The notes below the pieces were generated by a model. The model did not search any database and was not told the origin of the DNA. It worked only from the letters and a program-made list of their open reading frames with translations. A stretch of DNA of 64,000 nucleotides from Archangium gephyra (GTDB lineage Bacteria > Myxococcota > Myxococcia > Myxococcales > Myxococcaceae), in the NCBI GenBank assembly GCA_003243425.1, contig QFQP01000016.1:1-64000 (forward strand), written 5' to 3'. This document shows positions 30,763 to 38,525 of this stretch, piece after piece. Within the stretch, counting starts at the first letter, position 1. Each line of letters opens with the position of its first letter. The position numbers and the translations under genes were made by a program.

Positions 30763-32410
30763 CGCGCTGAAGCGTGAGCGTGAAGACGACGACGCCGACG
30801 ACGCCGATCACGTTCCACCACAGGTAGCCGATGTCGGAGCTGAGCCAGGTGATCACCACCGCCGCCTGAGCGAGCAGCGTGGCAATGAACACCGGCGTGC
30901 CGCGCGCCGACTTGAAGAAGAAGCCGACGAGGAACACGCCGAGCATCGGGCCATAGAAGATCGACCCGAGGATGTTGCCGGCCTGAATGAGGTTGTCGAC
31001 CTGCCCTGCGAACATCGCGAACGACATCGCGAGCCCACCCCACATCACCGTGAACCACTTCCCGGCCTTCACGCCGTCGGCGTCAGTGGCCTGGGGTCGC
31101 CACGTACGCCGGTAGAAGTCGACGACCATGGTGGTGCCGAGCGCATTGAGCGCGCTCGCCGTCGCCGACATCGCCGCGCACAGAATCACCGCGAGCAGCA
31201 ACCCCACCAGCCCGGCCGGGAAGCGTGAGATCACGAACGTGAGGAACACGTAGTCGGCGTCTTTGACGTTCGCGGACGGGTTGACGCGCTTGACCAGCTT
31301 GCGCGCGTCGTCGCGAACGCTGCGGTCCTGCTTCTCGAGGGCGCGGAGCTCGGTGACGGTCGCGTCGTCGCGCTTCTCGAGCCAGGTGGCGAGCAGCGCG
31401 CGCTTCTGCGTCGACAGCTCGTCGTGGCGCTGCTCGAGCACCGCGAGCTGCGCGGCCTGCGGCGATCTCCGCGCGGCCTCGAGCTCCGGCTTGTTCCAGA
31501 ACACCGGCGACGGGTTGAACTGAAAGAACACGTACACGAGCACGCCGACGCTCAAGATGAGGAGCTGCATCGGCACCTTGAGCAGGCCGTTCATCATCAG
31601 GCCCATGCGCGTCTGCTGAAGCGTCTCGCCCGAAAGGTAGCGCTGCACCTGCGACTGATCGGTGCCGAAATACGCGAGCGCCACCAGCGTGCCTCCGGTG
31701 ATGCCCGACCAGAACGTGTAGCGGGTGTCGGTGCGCGGCGTGAAGTCGACGGCGTTCATCTTGCCGAGCGCGCCGGCCACGCCGAACGCGTCGGTGAACC
31801 CGACCTCACCGGGCAGCGTGAAGATCACGTACACGAACGCGAGCACCATGCCGCTCATCATCACGGTCATCTGCAGCTGCTGCGTCTGGTTCACCGCGCG
31901 CGTGCCGCCGGAGACCGTGTAGGCGATGACCAGCAGCCCGATGACGAGGTTGGTCCAGATGAGTGACCAGCCCAGCACCGTCGAGAGAATGATCGCCGGC
32001 GCGTAGATCGAGAGGCCGGCGCCGAGCGCGCGTTGCAGAAGAAAGATGACCGCGGTGAGTTGCCGCGTCTTCAGATCGAAGCGCTGCTCCAGGTACTCGT
32101 AGGCCGTGAGCACGCGCGTGCGGAAGTAGATCGGCACGATGGTCGCCGAGAGGATCACCATCGCGATGGGCACGCCGAAATAGAACTGCACGAAGCCGAG
32201 GCCGTCTTCGAAGGCCTGGCCCGGGGTCGACAGGAACGTGATGGCGCTGGCCTGTGTCGCCATGATCGACAGGCCGATGGTCCACCACTTCGCGTCGTTG
32301 CCGCCGCGCAGGTAGTTCGCGGCCGTCTGCTTGCCGCGCGTCTTCCACACGCCGAACGAGACGATCAGCGTGATGGTCGCGAAGAGGACGAGCCAGTCGA
32401 GCCCCGTCAC
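30737..32410 (-). CDS. Sodium/solute symporter (SSS family)
   Basis: About 557 residues with many transmembrane helices. The sequence fits the SSS family (LDWLVLFATITLIVSFGVW, GLSIMATQASAITFLSTPGQ near the start, and LSATASALNALGTTMVVDF-like text near 430 read as AMSATASALNALGTT). A long soluble insertion with Glu/Arg-rich helices (about 305-375) lies between helices. The substrate cannot be told. GTG at 32410 is chosen because it overlaps the stop of the upstream small gene as GTGA; GTG at 32431 is also in frame. Last gene of the bsh operon, hinting at transport of a sugar acid or thiol-related compound. Confidence 0.88.
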   Translation of the reverse strand: MTGLDWLVLFATITLIVSFGVWKTRGKQTAANYLRGGNDAKWWTIGLSIMATQASAITFLSTPGQAFEDGLGFVQFYFGVPIAMVILSATIVPIYFRTRVLTAYEYLEQRFDLKTRQLTAVIFLLQRALGAGLSIYAPAIILSTVLGWSLIWTNLVIGLLVIAYTVSGGTRAVNQTQQLQMTVMMSGMVLAFVYVIFTLPGEVGFTDAFGVAGALGKMNAVDFTPRTDTRYTFWSGITGGTLVALAYFGTDQSQVQRYLSGETLQQTRMGLMMNGLLKVPMQLLILSVGVLVYVFFQFNPSPVFWNKPELEAARRSPQAAQLAVLEQRHDELSTQKRALLATWLEKRDDATVTELRALEKQDRSVRDDARKLVKRVNPSANVKDADYVFLTFVISRFPAGLVGLLLAVILCAAMSATASALNALGTTMVVDFYRRTWRPQATDADGVKAGKWFTVMWGGLAMSFAMFAGQVDNLIQAGNILGSIFYGPMLGVFLVGFFFKSARGTPVFIATLLAQAAVVITWLSSDIGYLWWNVIGVVGVVVFTLTLQRVIPARAAH

Positions 32411-32499
32411 CGGTAGCTCCAGCTCATCCACGCCAGCAACAGCACCTCGAGCGCGAACGCCGCGAGCACCAGCGCATACAGCCGCTTCTCAGTTTCCAT
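32407..32499 (-). CDS. Small single-helix membrane protein next to symporter (30 residues)
   Basis: A minus-strand ATG frame of 30 codons plus TGA encodes METEKRLYALVLAAFALEVL and a short tail WMSWSYR. It has a charged N terminus, one hydrophobic helix (about residues 7-25) and a basic end. Its ATG overlaps the end of the PIG-L gene by 11 bases, and its TGA overlaps a GTG start of the symporter, so it is wedged into a coupled operon. Small accessory peptides next to SSS symporters are known. It may stabilise or regulate the transporter; this is inference. Confidence 0.65.
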   Translation of the reverse strand: METEKRLYALVLAAFALEVLLLAWMSWSYR

Positions 32500-34894
32500 G
32501 CTCGATGAGGTTCGCGAAGAGGCGATACGCGCCGGGCACGCCCGCCGGCAACTGACGGAAGAACGACAGCCCCGTGTAGACGAAGCGGCCCTTGCCGTAC
32601 TTCACCGTGAGCAGGGCCCCCTTCGACGGCGGCTCACCGGGATCGTTCATGGTGATGGGCGTCTCGTACTTCGGGTCCCACTTCGCGCCGAAGTAGAGGC
32701 CACGTTCCTGAACCCAGCCGTGGAAGTCGGCATCGTCGAGCGCGTTGGGCGACTTGAAGAACACGTGGTTCCCGCGCATCACCACCGCGTCCTCGTTGGT
32801 CACCCGGTCCTGCGAGATCTCGAACGGGTACGGCCCGAGCTGTGCGGGCACGCTGCTGAGCCAGTTCTTCGTGTTGTATTGGGCGAGCAAGGTGCCGCCG
32901 TCTTTCACGTACTGCATCAGGCGGTCGTACACGGCGGGCAACTTCGGGTTCACGTTGTACGCGCGGATGCCGACGACGATCGCGTCGTAGCGATTGAGGT
33001 TCTCGGTGCGCAGCGCCTCGTCACTGAGCGGGACGACGTCGTAGCCCACCTGCGTGAGTGCAGCGGCGACCTCGTCGCCAGCGCCGGCGATGTAACCCAC
33101 GCGCTTCGTCTTTCCTCGCTTCAGCTCGACGCGCATCACCTTCACCTGCGCGGGAATCAGCACCGTCTGAATCGGAATGTGCGGGTAGTCGATGCGTGTG
33201 AGCGACTTCGAGAACGTGCCGGCGACGGCGGTCAGCGTGCCGCTCTGTGCGTCCTTCTTCGTGGGCTTCACCTTGAAGGTGAGTTCCTGCGAGTTGCCGC
33301 GCTTCTCGAGCGAGTACTGCTGCGAAGAGGGTTCGCTGGCGTACCCCTCAGGCAGCTCGAGCTTGAGTTCACCGCTCTGCGCGTCGGCGTTCGACGTCAC
33401 GGTGATCTTCAACGGCTTCGCGCTCAGGTCGGTGAAGGCGAGCAGGTCTACCGACGGCTTGACGACGACGGCGGGGAGAATCTCGATCGGCCGGTAGCGC
33501 TCACCGACGGTCGGGTCGGTCCACTTGAAGTATGCGGCGCGCGCCAGCGTGAACGTCGAAGCGCCACTCGAGAGCTTGAACTCCACTGTGAACGGAGAAG
33601 GCAACTCAGGCGCGGGTTGCTCGTCGGGAATCGACCACGCGCCCTTCGCGGGCGGCTGGTCGAGCCAGTACGGCGACGACAACGTCGTGGGCGCTTCGAC
33701 TTCGAGCTCGAACCGATTCGGCTTGCCACGCTCCAACACACTTGCGGCGGCGTTCGAGGCGTTCAGCACCTTGACGCTCTCGAGCTTGAGCGACGCGGTG
33801 CTGCGATTGAGCGCGAAGACACTCAGCTTCACCTTCGCTCCGGGCGTGGTGCTCCACGAATCGGCGCTGGCCTCGAGGAAGAGCCCAGCACAGCCCGCGA
33901 TCAGCTCCGTGAGTTCGGCGAGCTTCTGTTCCTTCCACGGGTTGGCCGGCAGCTTTCGCAGCGCTTCGAACGCGAGCAGCAACGTGGGGATCGACTTCGC
34001 CGGAGCATCGACCTGGAACTCGTTGACCGCCTTCGTCAGCAACGCGGCGAACGCGTCAGAACCCGGCACGCGCTTCCACGTCGTGTCGATGCCCTCGAAG
34101 ATCGACTTCTTCGCCGCGTCACCGCCGAGCGGCGCGAAGTTCTCGATGCTGCCATCGTGAACAGGTGCAGCACCGAAGCCCTGGCTCTTGTGCTGACTGC
34201 GACTCTCGGCGGCGAGCTCGCCATACGAGTAACCGAGCAGACCGCTGTACTGACTCGAGTCCCACTGCACGGAGCCGTCGGGCAGCTTGGCCATGCGATC
34301 CGGCGACCACGCGTTCCAGACGATGCGCTTCGCCTGCCACACCGGCCACTCGGGATGGAATTTCGGGTCGGCCGCGGCGGTGAACGCTTCGACGGCGATG
34401 CGTGCAGACGCGGTGTGATGACCGTGCGTGCCACCGGCCTCGAGCGGGAAGCGCGTGATGATGATGTCGGGCCGCAGCGTGCGCACGATGAACACCGCGT
34501 CGGCGAGCACGCGATCGTGGTCCCAGAGGGCCAGCGTTTCGTCGACGCTCTTCGAGTAGCCGAAGTCGCGCGCACGCGTGAAGTACTGCTCGGCGCCGTC
34601 AATGCGACGCGCGCCCAGGAGTTCCTGCGTGCGAATCACCCCGAGCAGCGGGCCGATTTCGGGACCGATGAGGTTCTGGCCGCCCTCACCTCTCGTCAGC
34701 GACAAGTAGGCCGTGCGGAACTTCGCTTCGTTCGCCAGCGAGGCGAGCAGTCGCGTGTTCTCGTCGTCGGGGTGCGCAGCGACATAGAGCGCGGTGCCGA
34801 GCACCTGAACGCGCTTGAGATCGTTCAGCAACTGCGCGCCGTCGTGACGCGGTCCGGGGGCCGCGAGCAGCAGACTCATCATCAATCCCGTCAT
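32489..34894 (-). CDS. Large PIG-L family deacetylase/hydrolase with extra C-terminal domains
   Basis: About 801 residues from ATG at 34894, which overlaps the bshA stop as ATGA. The N-terminal PIG-L (LmbE) zinc hydrolase domain shows AAHPDDENTRLL (HPDDE at 41-45) and THGHHTASA (H157, H159, H160). BshB-type enzymes, which deacetylate GlcNAc-malate, belong here but are only about 230 residues. The middle (about 350-600) looks like beta-sandwich domains and the last 190 residues (RYDAIVVGIRAYNVN, GGTLLAQYNTKNWL) resemble a ThuA/amidotransferase-like fold. A hydrophobic N terminus (MTGLMMSLLLAAPG) may be a signal peptide. It may act as BshB, or on an exported substrate. Confidence 0.85.
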   Translation of the reverse strand: MTGLMMSLLLAAPGPRHDGAQLLNDLKRVQVLGTALYVAAHPDDENTRLLASLANEAKFRTAYLSLTRGEGGQNLIGPEIGPLLGVIRTQELLGARRIDGAEQYFTRARDFGYSKSVDETLALWDHDRVLADAVFIVRTLRPDIIITRFPLEAGGTHGHHTASARIAVEAFTAAADPKFHPEWPVWQAKRIVWNAWSPDRMAKLPDGSVQWDSSQYSGLLGYSYGELAAESRSQHKSQGFGAAPVHDGSIENFAPLGGDAAKKSIFEGIDTTWKRVPGSDAFAALLTKAVNEFQVDAPAKSIPTLLLAFEALRKLPANPWKEQKLAELTELIAGCAGLFLEASADSWSTTPGAKVKLSVFALNRSTASLKLESVKVLNASNAAASVLERGKPNRFELEVEAPTTLSSPYWLDQPPAKGAWSIPDEQPAPELPSPFTVEFKLSSGASTFTLARAAYFKWTDPTVGERYRPIEILPAVVVKPSVDLLAFTDLSAKPLKITVTSNADAQSGELKLELPEGYASEPSSQQYSLEKRGNSQELTFKVKPTKKDAQSGTLTAVAGTFSKSLTRIDYPHIPIQTVLIPAQVKVMRVELKRGKTKRVGYIAGAGDEVAAALTQVGYDVVPLSDEALRTENLNRYDAIVVGIRAYNVNPKLPAVYDRLMQYVKDGGTLLAQYNTKNWLSSVPAQLGPYPFEISQDRVTNEDAVVMRGNHVFFKSPNALDDADFHGWVQERGLYFGAKWDPKYETPITMNDPGEPPSKGALLTVKYGKGRFVYTGLSFFRQLPAGVPGAYRLFANLIEHGN

Positions 34895-35964
34895 GACTTC
34901 TTCTCCAGGAGTCGCGCGTACGCGGCTTCCCAACGATCGACGATGGGGCCGATCTGAAAATGGTCGGTGGCGCGTTCACGCGCTGCCTTGGACATCCGCG
35001 CGTGGAGCTCGGGGTCGTCGAGCAACTGGCGTGCGCTGTTCGCCATCGCGTCGACGTCGCCGACCCGATGAAGGAACCCGGTCACGCCGTCTTCGACGAC
35101 CTCGGGAATTCCACCGACGTTCGAGGCGACGACGGGAACGCCGCACGACATGGCTTCGAGCGCGGCCAGACCGAAGCTCTCGACTTCGCTGGGCAACAGA
35201 AAAACGCGCGTGGACTGAAGGGCGTCGACGATGTCGCGACGTTCGCCCACCAGCTCGACGTTGTTGAGCGCGTGCTTCGAGATGAACGCCTCGACGCTCG
35301 CGCGCTCGGGGCCGTCGCCGAGCAACAGCAACTTCGCGTCGCCGCAGCGGCGCGCGATCTCGAGCACATCCTCCATGCGTTTGATGGAACGGAAGTTGGA
35401 GTTGTGGGTGAGGACACGCCCACTGGGCGCGCTCGACGGCGAAAAGTGGAGCGTGTCGACGAAGTTCGAGAACGTCTCCACCGTCACGCCAGCCAGTGAC
35501 TGCGCGCGCTCAGCGAGGAAGCGCGACGGTGCGGTGACGAGGTCGCTCCGCTCCAGCGCGTGGCGGACCATCGGCGAGAACGCGGGGTCGAGACCGAGCG
35601 TGAGCACGTCCGTGCCATGCACCGTGGTGACGAGCTTCGGCGCGCGCTTTCCCAGAACGTCACGCGCCAACACCGCGCTCGTCGCGAGCGGGATCGCGTA
35701 GTGCACGTGCACGACGTCGAGGTGCTCCGCGACGTCGATGAGCTTCGAGGCGAGCGCAAGCCCGAACTCTCCGTTGGGAAAGAGCGGGTGCACCGGCGTG
35801 GTGACCACGTGGAGCGTCACGTTCTTCCCGACGACCAGCCTCGGCGGCGCAGACGCGCAGATGAAGTGAACGTCGTGGCCTCGACGCGCGAGCTCGAGAC
35901 CGAGTTCGGTGGCGATCACGCCGCTGCCGCCGAAGTTCGAGTGACAGACGAGGCCGATTCTCAT
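34891..35964 (-). CDS. bshA: N-acetyl-alpha-D-glucosaminyl L-malate synthase
   Basis: The 357-residue GT4 glycosyltransferase would join UDP-GlcNAc and L-malate, the first step of bacillithiol synthesis. The N terminus (IGLVCHSNFGGSGVIATELG, RGHDVHFI) closely follows BshA, as do VVHVHYAIPLATSA, LVTTVHGTDVLTLG and SNFVDT. The nucleotide-sugar site shows VESFGLAALEAMSCGVPVVA. Overlaps of ATGA with bshC upstream and with the PIG-L gene downstream support one pathway. Confidence 0.92.
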   Translation of the reverse strand: MRIGLVCHSNFGGSGVIATELGLELARRGHDVHFICASAPPRLVVGKNVTLHVVTTPVHPLFPNGEFGLALASKLIDVAEHLDVVHVHYAIPLATSAVLARDVLGKRAPKLVTTVHGTDVLTLGLDPAFSPMVRHALERSDLVTAPSRFLAERAQSLAGVTVETFSNFVDTLHFSPSSAPSGRVLTHNSNFRSIKRMEDVLEIARRCGDAKLLLLGDGPERASVEAFISKHALNNVELVGERRDIVDALQSTRVFLLPSEVESFGLAALEAMSCGVPVVASNVGGIPEVVEDGVTGFLHRVGDVDAMANSARQLLDDPELHARMSKAARERATDHFQIGPIVDRWEAAYARLLEKKS

Positions 35965-37493
35965 CGCTGCCCCAGTGTCACCACGTCGTACGAGAACGGC
36001 ACGAGCGCGCTCAGCACCATCTGACGGAACTCGTCGACACCGAACCTCGCGGCGAATTCGGGGAAGCCGAGCACGCGCTCCTGCGGCTCACCGTGCGGGA
36101 ACAACGAACGCTGAATGCGATCGACCCGGCCGATCACCGTCTCGTCGTGGGTTCGCAGCGAACGCGCGTAGCGACCGGCAAGACGGTTGGCCGCGCGCGC
36201 CATCGTGGCTCGTGTGCGCTTCACCGCGTCTTCGAGACCGGGCACCGACTCGAGAATGGGTTCGATCGCGTCGAGCAGCCGCCGCTCGAGTACTTCCGGC
36301 GTCAGCTCGGTGGCCACCGGCGCGAGCCTCTGGAGCACCGACTCACGTGGATGCTCGAGATCGTGCGGTTGCAGCCCCAACTTCGACAGCAGCGTCACCA
36401 CGCGCGGCTCGAGCACGCGGAAGCGCGCACGGGGCATCACCATCGGCATGTCGAGGCCGTAGTGCGCGTAGAGCGGAGAGACCTGCGCGAAGTAGTTCAG
36501 CTCGCCCGGCCCACCGATGATCGCTGCCGTCGGCAACAACGTGTCTTGAACGACGGGTCGAATCAGCGCCGACGTACTCACGCGCAGCGGGTCGACCGTC
36601 GACACGACGTGCTCACTGCCGATGCACTTCCAACCTTCGGAGCAGCGCTCGACGCGGAAGCGGGGCCCGCTTCGACCTTCTGGGTGCACGAAGGACAACG
36701 GCGAGCCGTCGCGTACGTGAACCTGCACGTCGAAACCCGAATCACGCAGCGCCGATTGCCGAGCCAGCATGACCCTGGCGATCGCATCGCACTCGGTGAA
36801 CGCGCGCTGGTGAACGCCGGCCACTGCACGTGCCAGCACCTCGTCACGTGGGTCGAGGATCACCAGCGAAGGCAGCAACTCCGACATCACTCCCGCAAAT
36901 GCCGAAGCCCACGTGCATTCACGGCGGTAATGCCGTGCGAACAGCGCCAGCACCTCGTCGGCGTTCGGCGCGTCTCCCAACGCGTCACGCAACTCCGACA
37001 ACGCGGCCGCCACGCCGTCGCCGAGCAACAACTCCGAGATCGAGGCGCGTGGAACGTGCGGGCTCTGGAGTCGAACCCGGACTTCACCGACGTCGAGGTG
37101 ATCGATCTCCTCGACGTCGTGATCTTCGGTCTGCAGCCAGAACACCGGCACACACCGCACGCCGGTCTCGTGCTCGAGCGCTCGCGCCGAGATGACCGCG
37201 CTGGCTGCTTTGTAGAAGGAATACAACGGCCCCAGAAACAGACCGACCTGCTGCCCGGTCACCACCGCGACGCTGCCCGGTTGCCCGAGCGCGTCGAGGG
37301 ACGCCAGGCGCTCCGGGGTCATCGGCCGTCGCGACGCCTGCGCGCGCAACGCCTCCAACACCGGAGCCGCGATGCTCCGTTTCGCTGCCCGACGAATGCT
37401 CGCGGCACGCTTCTCGGCGTACCGGAAATCGTCAGGCAGGAACGCGAGCGCCCGCGGGTCTCCGCTCAGAAATGCAGCAGAGAAAGCCGACAC
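35961..37493 (-). CDS. bshC: Bacillithiol biosynthesis cysteine-adding enzyme BshC
   Basis: The 510-residue protein matches BshC, the proposed ligase that adds cysteine to glucosaminyl-malate. Hallmarks: VVTGQQVGLFLGPLYSFYKA near residue 78, PVFWLQTEDHDVEEIDHLDV near 115, and GGPGELNYFAQVSPLYAHYG near 325. Length is near the usual 520-540. The GTG start lies 12 bases after the DUF2911 gene stop, and the end overlaps bshA by ATGA. Bacillithiol is best known from Firmicutes and Deinococcus. Confidence 0.92.
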   Translation of the reverse strand: MSAFSAAFLSGDPRALAFLPDDFRYAEKRAASIRRAAKRSIAAPVLEALRAQASRRPMTPERLASLDALGQPGSVAVVTGQQVGLFLGPLYSFYKAASAVISARALEHETGVRCVPVFWLQTEDHDVEEIDHLDVGEVRVRLQSPHVPRASISELLLGDGVAAALSELRDALGDAPNADEVLALFARHYRRECTWASAFAGVMSELLPSLVILDPRDEVLARAVAGVHQRAFTECDAIARVMLARQSALRDSGFDVQVHVRDGSPLSFVHPEGRSGPRFRVERCSEGWKCIGSEHVVSTVDPLRVSTSALIRPVVQDTLLPTAAIIGGPGELNYFAQVSPLYAHYGLDMPMVMPRARFRVLEPRVVTLLSKLGLQPHDLEHPRESVLQRLAPVATELTPEVLERRLLDAIEPILESVPGLEDAVKRTRATMARAANRLAGRYARSLRTHDETVIGRVDRIQRSLFPHGEPQERVLGFPEFAARFGVDEFRQMVLSALVPFSYDVVTLGQR

Positions 37494-37505
37494 GACGGCG
37501 AGCCC

Positions 37506-38330
37506 TTACTTGCCCTTCCACTCGGTCAGCGCCTTCTTCACGTCAGCCGCGAAGAAGTAGCGCTCGGGGGTCTGCGAACCGAGCGCGTTGGCCTTCTCGG
37601 CGAGCGGGAGCGCTTCCTTGAACTTCTTCTGACCGGAGAGCGCCTGCGCCTTGACCCAGTACGCGAGCCATGACTCCTGCGCGGCGATCGACTTGTCGGC
37701 GTAGACCACGGCGTTCGCGTAGTCCTTCTCTTCCAGATAGTAGCGCGCCGCCGACGTGTACTGGCCCGCCTGGTTGTCGAGCGCCTTGATGTTGGCCGCC
37801 GCCTGCTCGGCCGTCTTCAGCTTCACCGGCAACGTGACGCGAACCTTCTCCCACTCGAGGTCGATGTGGGCCTGCGCGTTGTCGAAGTTCGTCACGAGGT
37901 AGACGAGGCGCTCACGGTTGCCGATGGGCTGCGGCTTCACCTTGACGCGAACGACGTCGTTCTCCTGCTTGTACTCGTCGCTGCCCCAGATGTCGGCCTG
38001 CTTGCTGACGATGAGCGTCCACTCCGCGGCGCCGGGAATCGCGAAGAAGCCGTAGGTACCGGCGGCGACTTCCTTGTCGCCGATGATGACCGGCTGCGTG
38101 AAGTTGATGGTGGTCGCGTGGTTCGCGCCCGCGCGCCACACCTTGTCCATCGGCACCACGCCGCCCCAGATCTTGCGGCCCTTCACCGCGGGCGCGCTGT
38201 AGTCGATGGTGATGGTGGTCAGGCCGGCCGTCTGCACGACCTTCGCTTCAGGGCTGAGCGCCGGGAGCTTCAGCTGCGCGAAGGCGGAGAACGACAGACA
38301 GCACAACAGGCCGATGATGCGGAAGTTCAT
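37506..38330 (-). CDS. DUF2911 domain protein, exported
   Basis: A 274-residue protein with a signal peptide (MNFRIIGLLCCLSFSAFAQ), a DUF2911 domain at about 30-170 (ITIDYSAPAVKGRKIWGG, VPMDKVWRAGANHATTI, GTYGFFAIPG) and a C-terminal TPR-like helical part. DUF2911 is of unknown function and frequent in Bacteroidota. ATG at 38330 starts the signal peptide. It lies 12 bases before bshC, so it is probably the first gene of the bsh operon; the 195-base gap upstream should hold the promoter. Confidence 0.88.
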   Translation of the reverse strand: MNFRIIGLLCCLSFSAFAQLKLPALSPEAKVVQTAGLTTITIDYSAPAVKGRKIWGGVVPMDKVWRAGANHATTINFTQPVIIGDKEVAAGTYGFFAIPGAAEWTLIVSKQADIWGSDEYKQENDVVRVKVKPQPIGNRERLVYLVTNFDNAQAHIDLEWEKVRVTLPVKLKTAEQAAANIKALDNQAGQYTSAARYYLEEKDYANAVVYADKSIAAQESWLAYWVKAQALSGQKKFKEALPLAEKANALGSQTPERYFFAADVKKALTEWKGK

Positions 38331-38525
38331 GAAACCTCTGGGGAATGTGTGAGGGACGGCCCTCAATGCCATGAGCCGCGCTCAGGTTTCACGCCAAAAT
38401 TCTTTTTCCGACGAGCCGTGATTCGAGCGCGCGCGGAGAGCGGCCAGCTCACCACCCACGCGCTGCGCTCGTCACGACTCCCGGTCAGCGACGACGAGAC
38501 GATCGTCGCCGCGTTTGCGCGGTGG

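Noticed and set aside
32498..34957. 819-codon plus-strand frame opposite the PIG-L gene
   Set aside because: PIG-L zinc motifs and the operon overlaps are on the minus strand; the plus text is low-complexity Arg/Glu/His/Leu.
36093..37673. 526-codon plus-strand frame opposite bshC
   Set aside because: BshC signatures on the minus strand explain the region; the shadow has no domain.
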